Assembly: GCA_025450765.1 (NCBI GenBank)
Contig: JANWLS010000158.1
Span: forward strand, 1-36,343
DNA: 36,343 nucleotides
Direction: 5' to 3'
Source of the DNA: Vicinamibacterales bacterium
GTDB lineage: Bacteria > Acidobacteriota > Vicinamibacteria > Vicinamibacterales > CAVVIG01
Positions 1 through 9,403 of the stretch are shown piece after piece. Position 1 is the stretch's first letter; each line of letters starts with the position of its first letter. The position numbers and the translations under genes were made by a program. Under the pieces are notes generated by a model, which ran no database searches, was not told the DNA's origin, and saw only the letters and a program-made list of their open reading frames with translations.

Positions 1-2
1 CG

Positions 3-413
3 GAGCACGGCCTCGGCCGCGGCAACAGCCAGGTGAGCCTGTGCGAGCGCCGCACCCGGACGCTCGAGAGCTACACGCGGAACACCCTGGACATCTCGGC
101 GATCCCGGTCGTCCAGCAACTCAGCCATCTGCCGGTGCTCGCCGATCCGAGCCACGGGACCGGGCGCCGCGCTAAGGTGGCGTCCATGGCGCGCGCGGCG
201 ATCGCGGCCGGCGCCGACGGCCTGCTCGTCGAAGTGCACTGCGATCCGGACCACGCGCTCAGCGACGGCGCGCAGTCGATGTTTCCGGCGCAGTTCGACC
301 GGCTGATGGCGGAACTGCGGATCATCGCGCCGGCGATTGGCCGGACGATTTGCGTCGAGCCGCAGGCGCGGCGCGGCTGGGGCGCAGGCCGTTCGACGGT
401 TGATACCCGCTAG
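3..413 (+). CDS. aroF: 3-deoxy-7-phosphoheptulonate synthase (DAHP synthase), C-terminal part, truncated by window start
   Basis: Open frame runs in from the window edge; contains LPVLADPSHGTGRR...AIAAGADGLLVEVHCDPDHALSDGAQS, typical of AroF/AroG-like DAHP synthase C-termini. Confidence 0.88.
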   Translation, partial: EHGLGRGNSQVSLCERRTRTLESYTRNTLDISAIPVVQQLSHLPVLADPSHGTGRRAKVASMARAAIAAGADGLLVEVHCDPDHALSDGAQSMFPAQFDRLMAELRIIAPAIGRTICVEPQARRGWGAGRSTVDTR

Positions 414-416
414 CCC

Positions 417-1289
417 TTGGCTCCCTTTGCTCGCGTCGCCATCGTGGGCCTCGGCCTGATTGGCGGATCAATCGCGCTGGCGACGGCGCGCCGCTGGCCC
501 GACACCGCGATGGTCGGGATCGATCGACCCGACCGGCTCGCGGATCTTCGGGGGCGCGGACCGCTTTCGCAGATCAGCGCCGATGTCGCGGCAGCGGCGG
601 ATGCCGAGCTCATCATCCTCGCGGCGCCCGTGAGCCAGATCGCGGCGATTCTCCCGGAGTTAGGGAAGCACCTTCCGGCTCCGGCACTCGTCACCGACAC
701 AGGCAGCACCAAGCGCGCCATCGTGCAGGCTGCCGCCAGCCTGCCTCCACATCTCCGCTTCATCGGCGGACATCCGATGGCGGGCGACGTGCGGCGCGGA
801 TTCGACGCCGCACGGCCCGATCTCTTCGACGACCGTCCCTGGCTGCTCACGCCGGATCGGCCAGTCTCTCCCGAGCTCTCGCGGCTCATGACGTTTGTCG
901 ACGGTCTCGGCGGGCGGCCGGCCCTGATCGATCCGGCGCGCCACGATCGGATCGTCGCCTTCGTCAGTCATCTGCCGCAGCTCGCCGCGAGCGCGTTGAT
1001 GGAGGTGGTGGGATCCGCGGTCGGTGCCGAAGGCCTGGCCTGTGCGGGTGGCGGGCTGCAGGACACGACGCGGCTCGCCGCCAGCGCACCCGGAATCTGG
1101 CAGGAGATCTTTCAGAGCAACGAGGATCTCGTCGGCGGCGCGCTCGACGATCTGATCGCGGCGCTCAGCAGCCTGCGCCGGGATCTGGGCAGCGGCGCGG
1201 AGGTCGAGCGGCTGTTCACAGCGGCGGCAGACTGGCGGGGGCGGCTCCTGAACGGCGATCGGCCGTCAGCGTCCTCACGAGATCGGTGA
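417..1289 (+). CDS. tyrA: prephenate dehydrogenase
   Basis: VAIVGLGLIGGSIALA Rossmann motif, TDTGSTK, GGHPMAG motifs; TTG start 3 nt after the DAHP synthase stop. Confidence 0.88.
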   Translation: MAPFARVAIVGLGLIGGSIALATARRWPDTAMVGIDRPDRLADLRGRGPLSQISADVAAAADAELIILAAPVSQIAAILPELGKHLPAPALVTDTGSTKRAIVQAAASLPPHLRFIGGHPMAGDVRRGFDAARPDLFDDRPWLLTPDRPVSPELSRLMTFVDGLGGRPALIDPARHDRIVAFVSHLPQLAASALMEVVGSAVGAEGLACAGGGLQDTTRLAASAPGIWQEIFQSNEDLVGGALDDLIAALSSLRRDLGSGAEVERLFTAAADWRGRLLNGDRPSASSRDR

Positions 1290-2160
1290 ACACCTTCAGC
1301 AGCGGTCGCGCCGAACCGCGGCGCCACGCCATGCCGATGCGGGTTTGCGTCTGGCCGCCGCTGATCGGTATGTAGCGCACCCCTTTCCATCCGAGCTTCT
1401 CGACCGACCCGGGCACGACCGTCACGCCGACGCCGGCGTCGACCAGGCTCACCGTCGTATACAGCTCCCGGCTCACCTGCACGACGTTCGGCGTGAAATC
1501 GGCGCGGCGGCAGAGCGCGAGCACCTGCGCGTGCAGGCCCGGCGCGACCTCCCGCGGAAACATGATGAACGGATCGCCCGCCAGTTCGCCAAGCCCGACG
1601 CGCTTCCGCCCGGCGAGACGATGCGCGCGCGGCAGCGCCACGTACAGCGGCTCCCACATGACCGTTTCGATGTGAAGGTCTTCGTCCGGATCGGGCTGGC
1701 GCAGGAATCCGATATCGAGCTCCCCCGTGCGCAGTCCGAGGAGCTGTGACGCTGTCGAGAGCTCCCGCAGCTCCAGGCGAACCGCCGGATAGCGCCGCCT
1801 GAATTCCCGGATCATGCGGGGAAGCGCAAAGAACATCATCGAGGCCGCGAAGGCGATGCGAAGAACGCCGGCTTCGCCGCGGCCGGCCCGCCGGGCGGCT
1901 TCGACGGCCCCTTCCAGATCCGCCAGGATCCGCGTCGCCTCGTCGCGGAACACACGTCCCGCATCGGTCAGTTCCACCCGCCGGTTGCTGCGTTCGAAGA
2001 GGCGCAGGCCAAGCGCGTCTTCGAGGCGCCTGATCTGCTGACTGAGCGGAGGCTGGGCGATGCCGAGCCGCGCCGCGGCCCGCCCGAAGTGCAGCGTGTC
2101 GGCCACCGTCAGAAAGTAGCGGAGATGCCGCAGATCGACGCTTCGGGCGATATCTTCCAT
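1216..2160 (-). CDS. LysR-family transcriptional regulator
   Basis: N-terminal HTH VDLRHLRYFLTVADTLHFGRAAARLGIAQPPLSQQIRRLEDALGLRLFERSNRRVELTDAG; divergent from hppD. Confidence 0.93.
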   Translation of the reverse strand: MEDIARSVDLRHLRYFLTVADTLHFGRAAARLGIAQPPLSQQIRRLEDALGLRLFERSNRRVELTDAGRVFRDEATRILADLEGAVEAARRAGRGEAGVLRIAFAASMMFFALPRMIREFRRRYPAVRLELRELSTASQLLGLRTGELDIGFLRQPDPDEDLHIETVMWEPLYVALPRAHRLAGRKRVGLGELAGDPFIMFPREVAPGLHAQVLALCRRADFTPNVVQVSRELYTTVSLVDAGVGVTVVPGSVEKLGWKGVRYIPISGGQTQTRIGMAWRRGSARPLLKVFTDLVRTLTADRRSGAAPASLPPL

Positions 2161-2253
2161 GTATCAATTATAGCTAAGACATATATTGGACATATCAAGC
2201 GGCCGTCCCTACAGTGGAAGAAGGCTGGATTCCAGCCCGGAGGCACTGCATCG
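2161..2253. promoter_or_regulatory. divergent LysR/hppD promoter-operator region
   Basis: A/T-rich island with direct repeat GACATAT at 2178-2184 and 2189-2195 (11-bp period) and TATCAA at 2162-2167 and 2193-2198, between divergent start codons. Confidence 0.5.
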
Positions 2254-3381
2254 ATGGATAGCGCCACACCCGCGCCGGCATTCGAGACCGTGACGGACGT
2301 CTTCCCCATCAACGGGACCGACTACATCGAGTTCTACGTCGGCAACGCGCGTCAGGCCGCGCATTATTACCAGACGACCTTCGGCTTCGAGGTCATCGGC
2401 TACTCGGGGCCCGAGACGGGCGTGCGCGATCGCGCCAGCTACCTGCTGCGCCAGAACAAGGTCCGCTTCATCGTGACCGCCGCGATGGGTCCCGACGGGC
2501 CGATCGCCGATCACGTGCGGCGGCACGGCGACGGCATCCGCGACATCGCCCTCTGGGTCGATGATGCGCGCGAGGCCTACGCGCTGGCGGTCGCACGGGG
2601 CGCGCGGTCGGCGTACGAGCCGCGAGTTCTTCGCGATGGCAGCGGGGAAGTCGTCATGGCCGGTATCCACACCTACGGCGACACCATCCATTCGCTGGTC
2701 GAGCGACGAGGCTATCGCGGGGCGTTTCGTCCGGATTTTCAGCCGATGGCCGGGGGCCCGGCCGTCGAGCCGGTCGGCATCCTGCACGTGGATCACTGCG
2801 TGGGCAACGTCGAGCTCGGGAAGATGGACGAGTGGGTCGGCTTCTACGAGCGCGTGATGGGGTTCCGCAACCTGATCTCGTTCGACGATGAGGATATTTC
2901 GACCGAGTATTCGTCGCTGATGTCGAAGGTCGTGGCCAACGGCAACGAACGGATCAAGTTTCCGATCAACGAGCCGGCGGAAGGTCGTCGCAAGTCGCAG
3001 ATCGATGAATACCTGGACTACTACGGCGGAGCTGGCGCGCAGCACCTCGCGCTCGCCACCCACGACATCGTCCACACGGTGCGCCTGCTCGAGGCGCGCG
3101 GCCTGGAGTTCCTGACCGTGCCGTCCAGCTATTACGAGACGCTGCTCAACCGCGTCGGCCCCATCGAGGAAGATCTCCGCGAGCTGAAGCAGCTCGGCAT
3201 CCTGGTGGATCGGGATGATGAAGGCTACCTGTTGCAGATCTTCACGCAGCCGGTGCAGGATCGTCCGACCTTCTTCTACGAGATCATCCAGCGCAAGGGA
3301 GCGCGGAGCTTCGGGAAGGGGAACTTCAAGGCCCTGTTCGAGGCGATCGAGCGCGAGCAGGCCCGCCGGGGGAATCTCTGA
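2254..3381 (+). CDS. hppD: 4-hydroxyphenylpyruvate dioxygenase
   Basis: VICINAL-oxygen-chelate repeats, e.g. ILHVDHCVGNVELGKMDEWVGFYERVMGF, GGAGAQHLALATHDI, DDEGYLLQIFTQPVQDRPTFFYEIIQRKGARSFGKGNFKALFEAIEREQ; ATG at 2254 preferred to the longer ORF start. Confidence 0.95.
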   Translation: MDSATPAPAFETVTDVFPINGTDYIEFYVGNARQAAHYYQTTFGFEVIGYSGPETGVRDRASYLLRQNKVRFIVTAAMGPDGPIADHVRRHGDGIRDIALWVDDAREAYALAVARGARSAYEPRVLRDGSGEVVMAGIHTYGDTIHSLVERRGYRGAFRPDFQPMAGGPAVEPVGILHVDHCVGNVELGKMDEWVGFYERVMGFRNLISFDDEDISTEYSSLMSKVVANGNERIKFPINEPAEGRRKSQIDEYLDYYGGAGAQHLALATHDIVHTVRLLEARGLEFLTVPSSYYETLLNRVGPIEEDLRELKQLGILVDRDDEGYLLQIFTQPVQDRPTFFYEIIQRKGARSFGKGNFKALFEAIEREQARRGNL

Positions 3382-4535
3382 TGCCGATGTATCACACGCT
3401 CGGCCGGATTCCGCGCAAGCGGCACACGGCGTTCCGCGCGCCCGACGGCCATCTCTACGCCGAGGAGTTGATGGGCGAGGAGGGGTTCTCCGGCGCCTCG
3501 TCGCTCCTGTATCGCCAGCGTCCTCCCACCTCGGTGAAAGCCGTTCGCCGTCTACGGGAGGCCCTGTACGAAGCCGATCCGGATCGGACCCTGCATCATC
3601 GCCACTTCCGCACCGCAGGGCTGACGCGCGGCGGCAGCCCGACGCTCGATCGGACGCCGCTCCTCTTCAACGACGAGGTGACGATGCTCTTCGTGGCGCC
3701 GGATCGCGCCGACGAGCATTTCTACCGGAACGCCCAGGCCGACGAGGTGGTGTACGTCAGCCAGGGAAAGGGCGTGCTCGCGACCGAGTTCGGCGACCTG
3801 CCGTTCGAGCCCGGCGACTATCTCGTGATTCATCGCGGCATCCTGCATCGCTATCAATTCGACGCCGGCGATGCGCGCCTGCTCGTGATTGAAAGCCGCG
3901 GGCACGTGCGCGTCCCGCGCCGCTATCGCACGGACCAGGGGCAGATGAAGGAGGGGGCGCCCTATTCGGAGCGGGATGTCCGGCGGCCGGAGACCCTCAC
4001 GCCGCACGACGAGACCGGCGACTTCACGCTGATCGTCAAGCAGGGCCACGGTCTCAACGAGCTCATCCTCGATCACCATCCGTTCGATGTCGTCGGGTGG
4101 GATGGCTGCTATTATCCGTGGATCTTCAACATCCGCGACTTCGAGCCGATTGTCGGCCGCGTGCACCAGCCGCCGCCGGTGCATCAGACCTTCGAAGGCG
4201 ACGGGTTTGTCATCTGCTCGTTCTGCCCTCGGCCATACGACTTCGATCCCGCGGCTGTGCCGGTGCCGTACAACCACAGCAACGTCGACTCCGACGAAGT
4301 GCTGTTCTACGCGTCGAGCGAGTTCATGAGCCGCAAGGGGATCGAGTACGGCAGCGTCACGCTGCATCCCTGCGGCATGCCACACGGACCGCATCCGGGA
4401 CGCGTCGAAGCCTCGCTCGGCGCGAAGGAGACCCACGAGCTCGCGGTCATGCTCGACAGCTTTCGCTCGCTCAAGGTCGCACGTCCGGCGCTGGCCATCG
4501 AGGATCCGACGTACTTCGCGTCATGGCGGGAGTAG
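3381..4535 (+). CDS. hmgA: homogentisate 1,2-dioxygenase
   Basis: YHTLGRIPRKRHTAFR, DVVGWDGCYYPWIFNIRDFEPIVGRVHQPPPVHQTFEGDGFVICSFCPRP; start overlaps hppD stop. Confidence 0.93.
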   Translation: MPMYHTLGRIPRKRHTAFRAPDGHLYAEELMGEEGFSGASSLLYRQRPPTSVKAVRRLREALYEADPDRTLHHRHFRTAGLTRGGSPTLDRTPLLFNDEVTMLFVAPDRADEHFYRNAQADEVVYVSQGKGVLATEFGDLPFEPGDYLVIHRGILHRYQFDAGDARLLVIESRGHVRVPRRYRTDQGQMKEGAPYSERDVRRPETLTPHDETGDFTLIVKQGHGLNELILDHHPFDVVGWDGCYYPWIFNIRDFEPIVGRVHQPPPVHQTFEGDGFVICSFCPRPYDFDPAAVPVPYNHSNVDSDEVLFYASSEFMSRKGIEYGSVTLHPCGMPHGPHPGRVEASLGAKETHELAVMLDSFRSLKVARPALAIEDPTYFASWRE

Positions 4536-5440
4536 GCGTGTCGGCGCCGACCGCGCTCCGCACCCTCCTCGACGGCATCGTCGACTACGCGGGATTGTTC
4601 CCGCCGGCGGCGCTGGGGATGGCCGAGGCGGTTGCGGAATACGCACAGGCCCGCGCCAGGGCGCATGCCTGGATGCTCGGGCGCCTGGTCGTCCCCGCGA
4701 ACAGGCTCGATGAGCTCACCGGCGAGGTCGGCGTCCTTCCGGAGACGGCTGACGTCTCCTCCTGGCGCGTCAGCGCGCTGGTTGCCGCGGATCTCTCCGG
4801 AAATCTGGACGCGATTCACCGCTTCAACGCACGCCCGAACGGACCGCGCGTCGACGCGATCGAGGCGAAGGTCGAAAGCCTCGAGCAACTGGACGAGGTG
4901 AGTCGCCGCGCGCCCGGTGAGCTGGCTCGGTTCATTGAAATCCCGACTGCCGCCAATCGCGATCAGGTCCTCGAACGTCTCGCGACGCTGCGTCTGCGAG
5001 CGAAGATCCGCACCGGCGGCATCACCGAGGGCGCCTTTCCGTCACCCGAGTCTGTGGCGTCGTTCACGACGGCTTGTCATCGTCTGAATGTGGCCTGGAA
5101 GGCGACCGCCGGTTTGCATCATCCGATGGCCGGCGATCACCGCCTCACCTATGAGCCGAACAGTGCCTGCGGGCGAATGTTCGGATTCCTGAACGTGGCG
5201 CTCGGCGCGGCCGCGGTACGGCAGGGCATGAGCGAACAGGACTTGGCACGGCTCCTTCGCGAGACCGATCCGCACGCCTTCGCATTCGATGCTGGCGGCG
5301 CGACGTGGCGAGCGGTGCGCCTGCCCGCGGCGCTTCTCGCCGACACGCGGCGCGACTCGTTCATGGGCTTCGGCTCCTGCTCGTTCCGTGAACCGGTCGC
5401 GGACCTGGCGACGCTCGGATGGCTCACTCTGCATGACTGA
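4523..5440 (+). CDS. uncharacterised protein encoded between hmgA and fahA
   Basis: In-frame coding from ATG 4523 (or GTG 4538): MAGVGVSAPTALRTLLDGIVDYAGLFPPAALGMAEAVAEYAQ...MGFGSCSFREPVADLATLGWLTLHD; overlaps both neighbours on the same strand. Confidence 0.8.
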   Translation: MAGVGVSAPTALRTLLDGIVDYAGLFPPAALGMAEAVAEYAQARARAHAWMLGRLVVPANRLDELTGEVGVLPETADVSSWRVSALVAADLSGNLDAIHRFNARPNGPRVDAIEAKVESLEQLDEVSRRAPGELARFIEIPTAANRDQVLERLATLRLRAKIRTGGITEGAFPSPESVASFTTACHRLNVAWKATAGLHHPMAGDHRLTYEPNSACGRMFGFLNVALGAAAVRQGMSEQDLARLLRETDPHAFAFDAGGATWRAVRLPAALLADTRRDSFMGFGSCSFREPVADLATLGWLTLHD

Positions 5441-6743
5441 CGACACGCACGACCCCGTCCTCCATTCCTGGGTGAGATCGGCGAACACACCCGGCACCGA
5501 TTTTCCGATTCAGAACCTCCCGTTCGGGATCTTCCGGCGCGCCGGCCGTGACGAGGCCTTCCGGGCCGGCGTGGCCATCGGCGATCAGGTGCTCGATCTC
5601 GCCGCCTGCGCCGATGCGAAGGCGCTCGACCGATCGGCGGCGGTCGATGCCTGTCGTGAGCCGGCCTTGAACGCCTTGATGGCGATGGGTCGCCCGGCGG
5701 CACGTGAGCTGCGACGGCAGATCAGCGCGCTGCTGGCGGGCCGCAGCGAGATGCGCCCCCGCGACCCGTCGACGGCCGCCTCGTGGCTCGTTCCGCAGGC
5801 GGAGGTTGAGCTCGCGCTGCCGACCCGTATCGGCGATTACACCGACTTCTACGCCTCCATTCATCACGCGACGAATGTCGGTCGGCTGTTCCGGCCCGAC
5901 AAGCCGCTCCTGCCGAACTATCGGTGGATTCCGATCGGGTACCACGGACGCGCCTCGTCGATCGTCGTGAGCGGCACGCCGATCGTCCGACCGGAGGGGC
6001 AGCGCAAGAGTCCGTCCGAGTCGTCGCCGTCGTTCGGTCCAAGCCAGCGGCTCGACTACGAGGCCGAGCTCGGCCTGCTGGTCGGCCGCGGCAATGCCCT
6101 TGGCGTGCCCGTGCCGATGGCGGAGGCTTCAGCACATCTCTTCGGATGCTGTCTGGTGAACGACTGGTCGGCCCGTGATATCCAGTCGTGGGAATACCAG
6201 CCGCTCGGACCGTTCCTGGGCAAGAGCTTCGCGACGACCCAGTCGCCGTGGGTCGTGACGATGGATGCGCTCGAGCCATACAGGGTGCCAGTCGCGAGGC
6301 GTGCGGCGGGCGATCCGGCACCGCTGCCATATCTGATGGATGCTGACGACGAGGCACGAGGCGGACTCTCGATCATCGTCGACGTGCAGATCCTGACGCC
6401 GGGGATGCGGAAGGCCGGGCAGGCGCCTGCCCGGCTGAGCCGCAGCAGCGCCGCCGATTTGTATTGGACGGTTGCCCAGATGCTCACGCACCACACGAGC
6501 AACGGCTGCAACCTGCGCCCGGGGGATTTGCTGGCGAGCGGCACCGTGTCGGGCCCCGGCGACGGCGCGCAGGGCTGCCTGCTCGAAATCACCAGGAACG
6601 GTGCGGCGCCCCTCACGCTGCCCGGCGGCGAGTCGCGGGCCTTTCTGCAAGATGGCGACGAAGTGCTCATGACCGCGCGCGGCGAGCGCGAAGGCTGGGT
6701 CGGCATCGGCTTCGGCCTCTGCCGCGGACGCGTCGGCGCGTGA
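5433..6743 (+). CDS. fahA: fumarylacetoacetase
   Basis: FPIQNLPFGIFRR, DYTDFYASIHHATNVGRLFRP, YHGRASSIVVSGTPIVRPEGQ, NDWSARDIQSWEYQPLGPFLGKSFATTQSPW. Confidence 0.95.
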   Translation: MTDDTHDPVLHSWVRSANTPGTDFPIQNLPFGIFRRAGRDEAFRAGVAIGDQVLDLAACADAKALDRSAAVDACREPALNALMAMGRPAARELRRQISALLAGRSEMRPRDPSTAASWLVPQAEVELALPTRIGDYTDFYASIHHATNVGRLFRPDKPLLPNYRWIPIGYHGRASSIVVSGTPIVRPEGQRKSPSESSPSFGPSQRLDYEAELGLLVGRGNALGVPVPMAEASAHLFGCCLVNDWSARDIQSWEYQPLGPFLGKSFATTQSPWVVTMDALEPYRVPVARRAAGDPAPLPYLMDADDEARGGLSIIVDVQILTPGMRKAGQAPARLSRSSAADLYWTVAQMLTHHTSNGCNLRPGDLLASGTVSGPGDGAQGCLLEITRNGAAPLTLPGGESRAFLQDGDEVLMTARGEREGWVGIGFGLCRGRVGA

Positions 6744-6768
6744 TAGCATTTTCGGTTGAGACGACTCC

Positions 6769-7461
6769 ATGAACAAAGTGCTCCAGCGCGCGGAGGACGC
6801 GGTCGCCCTCGTCCCGGACGGCGCCACCATCATGATCGGCGGCTTCGGTCTCTGCGGCATCCCGGAAAACCTGATCGACGCCTTGCGGATCCGCGGCACG
6901 AAGGACCTGACGATCATCAGCAATAACGCCGGCGTCGACGACTTCGGCATCGGCCGGCTGCTGCGTGCGCGGCAGCTGAAGAAGATGATCGCGAGCTATG
7001 TCGGCGAGAACAAGGAGTTCGAGCGCCAGGTCATTACGGGGGAGATCGACGTGGAGCTGATTCCGCAGGGGACGCTCGCCGAACGGATCCGCGCGGGCGG
7101 CGCCGGCATCGGCGGCTTCTTCACCCCGACCGGATTTGGCACGGTCGTCGCCGAAGGGAAGGAAACGCGGGTGATCGACGGTAAGTCGTTCGTGTTCGAG
7201 CAGCCGCTCCGCGCCGACTTCGCCTTCGTGAAGGCCTGGCGCGGCGACCGCAAGGGCAACCTGATCTATCGACGGACCGCGCGCAACTTCAACCCGGTCA
7301 TGGCAACCGCGGCGAAGGTGACGATCGCCGAAGTCGAAGAACTGGTCGAGCCGGGCCGCCTGGACCCAGACGCCATCGTGACGCCCGGCATTTTCGTGCG
7401 TCACATCCTGCAGGGGCCGTCGTACGAAAAGCGGATCGAGAAGCGGACGGTGAGATTGTGA
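6769..7461 (+). CDS. 3-oxoacid CoA-transferase subunit A
   Basis: GATIMIGGFGLCGIPENLIDAL, TIISNNAGVDDFGIGRLL, VVAEGKETRVIDGKSFVFEQPLRADFAFVKAW. Confidence 0.93.
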   Translation: MNKVLQRAEDAVALVPDGATIMIGGFGLCGIPENLIDALRIRGTKDLTIISNNAGVDDFGIGRLLRARQLKKMIASYVGENKEFERQVITGEIDVELIPQGTLAERIRAGGAGIGGFFTPTGFGTVVAEGKETRVIDGKSFVFEQPLRADFAFVKAWRGDRKGNLIYRRTARNFNPVMATAAKVTIAEVEELVEPGRLDPDAIVTPGIFVRHILQGPSYEKRIEKRTVRL

Positions 7462-8108
7462 GAGACAAGCGCGGGCGCATTGTTCAACGGGTCGCACGGG
7501 AGCTGAAGGACGGCGACTACGTCAACCTTGGCATCGGCATGCCGACGCTCGTGGCCAATCACGTGCCGGCAGACATCGACATCACCCTGCACTCCGAGAA
7601 CGGCCTGCTCGGGGTTGGTCCGTTCCCGACCGACGCGGAGATCGATCCGGATCTGATCAACGCCGGCAAGGAGACCGTGACCGAGGTCCCGGGCAGCTGC
7701 TACTTCAGCAGCGCCGACTCGTTCGCGATGGTGCGCGGCGGCCACATCGACCTCACCGTCCTCGGAGCGTTGCAGGTCGACGAAGAGGGCAATCTCGCGA
7801 ACTGGATGATCCCGGGCAAGAAGGTGAAGGGCATGGGCGGCGCGATGGATCTCGTCGCCGGCGCCCGCCGCGTGATTATCGCCATGGAGCACGGCACGAA
7901 GGAGGGCGGCGCGAAGATCCTCAAGCGCTGCACCCTGCCGCTCACCGGGCCGCGCGTCGTCGACCTCATCGTCACCGAGCTCGCCGTGATCGAAGTGACC
8001 GACAAGGGCCTCGTGCTGAAAGAGATTGCCGAGGACACCACGATCGAGGACGTGAAGAAACACACGGACGCCACGCTGATCGTGCCGGACCACGTCGGAC
8101 GCTTTTGA
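7458..8108 (+). CDS. 3-oxoacid CoA-transferase subunit B
   Basis: DGDYVNLGIGMPTLVANHVP, LHSENGLLGVGPFP, GGHIDLTVLGALQVDEEGNLANWMIPGK; GTG start overlaps subunit A stop. Confidence 0.93.
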   Translation: MRDKRGRIVQRVARELKDGDYVNLGIGMPTLVANHVPADIDITLHSENGLLGVGPFPTDAEIDPDLINAGKETVTEVPGSCYFSSADSFAMVRGGHIDLTVLGALQVDEEGNLANWMIPGKKVKGMGGAMDLVAGARRVIIAMEHGTKEGGAKILKRCTLPLTGPRVVDLIVTELAVIEVTDKGLVLKEIAEDTTIEDVKKHTDATLIVPDHVGRF

Positions 8109-8120
8109 GCACGTGCAGAA

Positions 8121-8197
8121 ACTCACGACTCGAGAGCCATCACTCGAAACCCGCGACTGATGACCGATAACTGATAACCGATAGCTGATAACTGAAA
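8121..8197 (+). repeat. tandem array of 11 degenerate phased heptanucleotides (consensus approx. ACTSATA)
   Basis: ACTCACG ACTCGAG AGCCATC ACTCGAA ACCCGCG ACTGATG ACCGATA ACTGATA ACCGATA GCTGATA ACTGAAA, in strict 7-bp phase. Confidence 0.75.
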
Positions 8198-8210
8198 GCC
8201 CATACCCCCC

Positions 8211-9392
8211 ATGCCATCCCCAGTCATTCTCTCGGCCTGCCGGACTCCGATTGGTTCGTTCGGCGGCGTGTTCAAGGACCTTTCGGCCGTCGAGCTCGGC
8301 GCCGTCGCCATCCGCGAAGCGCTGGCTCGCGCTGGTGCCGAGTCGTCAGCGGTGCAGGACGTGATCATGGGCTGCGTGCTGCAGGCGGGCGCCGGCATGA
8401 ACGTCGCCCGCCAGGCGGCGATGAAGGCGGGCATTCCCGCCAGTGTCCCCGCCGAGACGGTGAACCGGGTCTGCGGCTCGGGCCTGCAGGCGGTCGCGCA
8501 TGCGGCCGATCTCGTCCGCCTCGGCGACGCTGACCTGGTCGTCGCCGGCGGCGCCGAGTCGATGAGCACCGCGCCGTACCTGCTCCCCGGCGCCCGATGG
8601 GGCTACCGCATGGGGAACGGCCAGGTGATCGACTCGATGCTGAACGAAGGGCTCACCTGTGCGCTGCAGTCGTGCCACATGGGCATGACCGCCGAGGAGG
8701 TGGCCAGCCGCTTTGGCGTAACCCGCCAGGACCAGGACACCTTCGCCGCCGAGAGCCAGCAGCGCGCCGAGCGGGCCATCGCGAGCGGCGCGTTCTCGGC
8801 GGAGATCGTCGGCGTCGACGTGCCACAGAAGAAGGGCGGCATGCAGCTCGTCTCGACCGACGAATACCCGCGAGCCGGAACGACCGCGGCGAAGCTTGGC
8901 GGATTGAAGCCGGCGTTCAAGAAGGAAGGCACGGTGACCGCCGGCAACGCGTCGGGGATCAACGACGGCGCCGCGGCCCTGGTGGTCGCCTCCGAAGAAC
9001 GGGCGAGGGCCATAGGCCGGGAGCCGCTCGCGCGCATCATCGCGTATGCGGTCACCGCACTCGATCCGATGATCATGGGGATGGGACCCGTGTCGGCCGT
9101 CCGCAAGGCCCTCGATCGCGCAGGGCTCTCACTCGATCAGATCGACCTCTTCGAGCTGAACGAAGCGTTTGCGGCCCAGTCGGTCGCCGTGGTCCGCGAG
9201 CTCGGCGTCGATCCGGCGCGTGTGAACGTCCACGGCGGCGCGATCGCGCTCGGCCATCCGATCGGCGCGAGCGGGGCTCGTGTGCTCACGACCTTGCTCT
9301 ATGCCTTGCGGGCGAGGAAGGCCCGTCGCGGCGTCGCCTCGCTGTGTATCGGTGGCGGGATGGGCATCGCCATGGTCGTCGAAGCGGCCTAG
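8211..9392 (+). CDS. acetyl-CoA C-acetyltransferase (thiolase)
   Basis: [82 protein letters not shown]. Confidence 0.95.
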   Translation: MPSPVILSACRTPIGSFGGVFKDLSAVELGAVAIREALARAGAESSAVQDVIMGCVLQAGAGMNVARQAAMKAGIPASVPAETVNRVCGSGLQAVAHAADLVRLGDADLVVAGGAESMSTAPYLLPGARWGYRMGNGQVIDSMLNEGLTCALQSCHMGMTAEEVASRFGVTRQDQDTFAAESQQRAERAIASGAFSAEIVGVDVPQKKGGMQLVSTDEYPRAGTTAAKLGGLKPAFKKEGTVTAGNASGINDGAAALVVASEERARAIGREPLARIIAYAVTALDPMIMGMGPVSAVRKALDRAGLSLDQIDLFELNEAFAAQSVAVVRELGVDPARVNVHGGAIALGHPIGASGARVLTTLLYALRARKARRGVASLCIGGGMGIAMVVEAA

Positions 9393-9403
9393 CGAGGCTG
9401 GCG

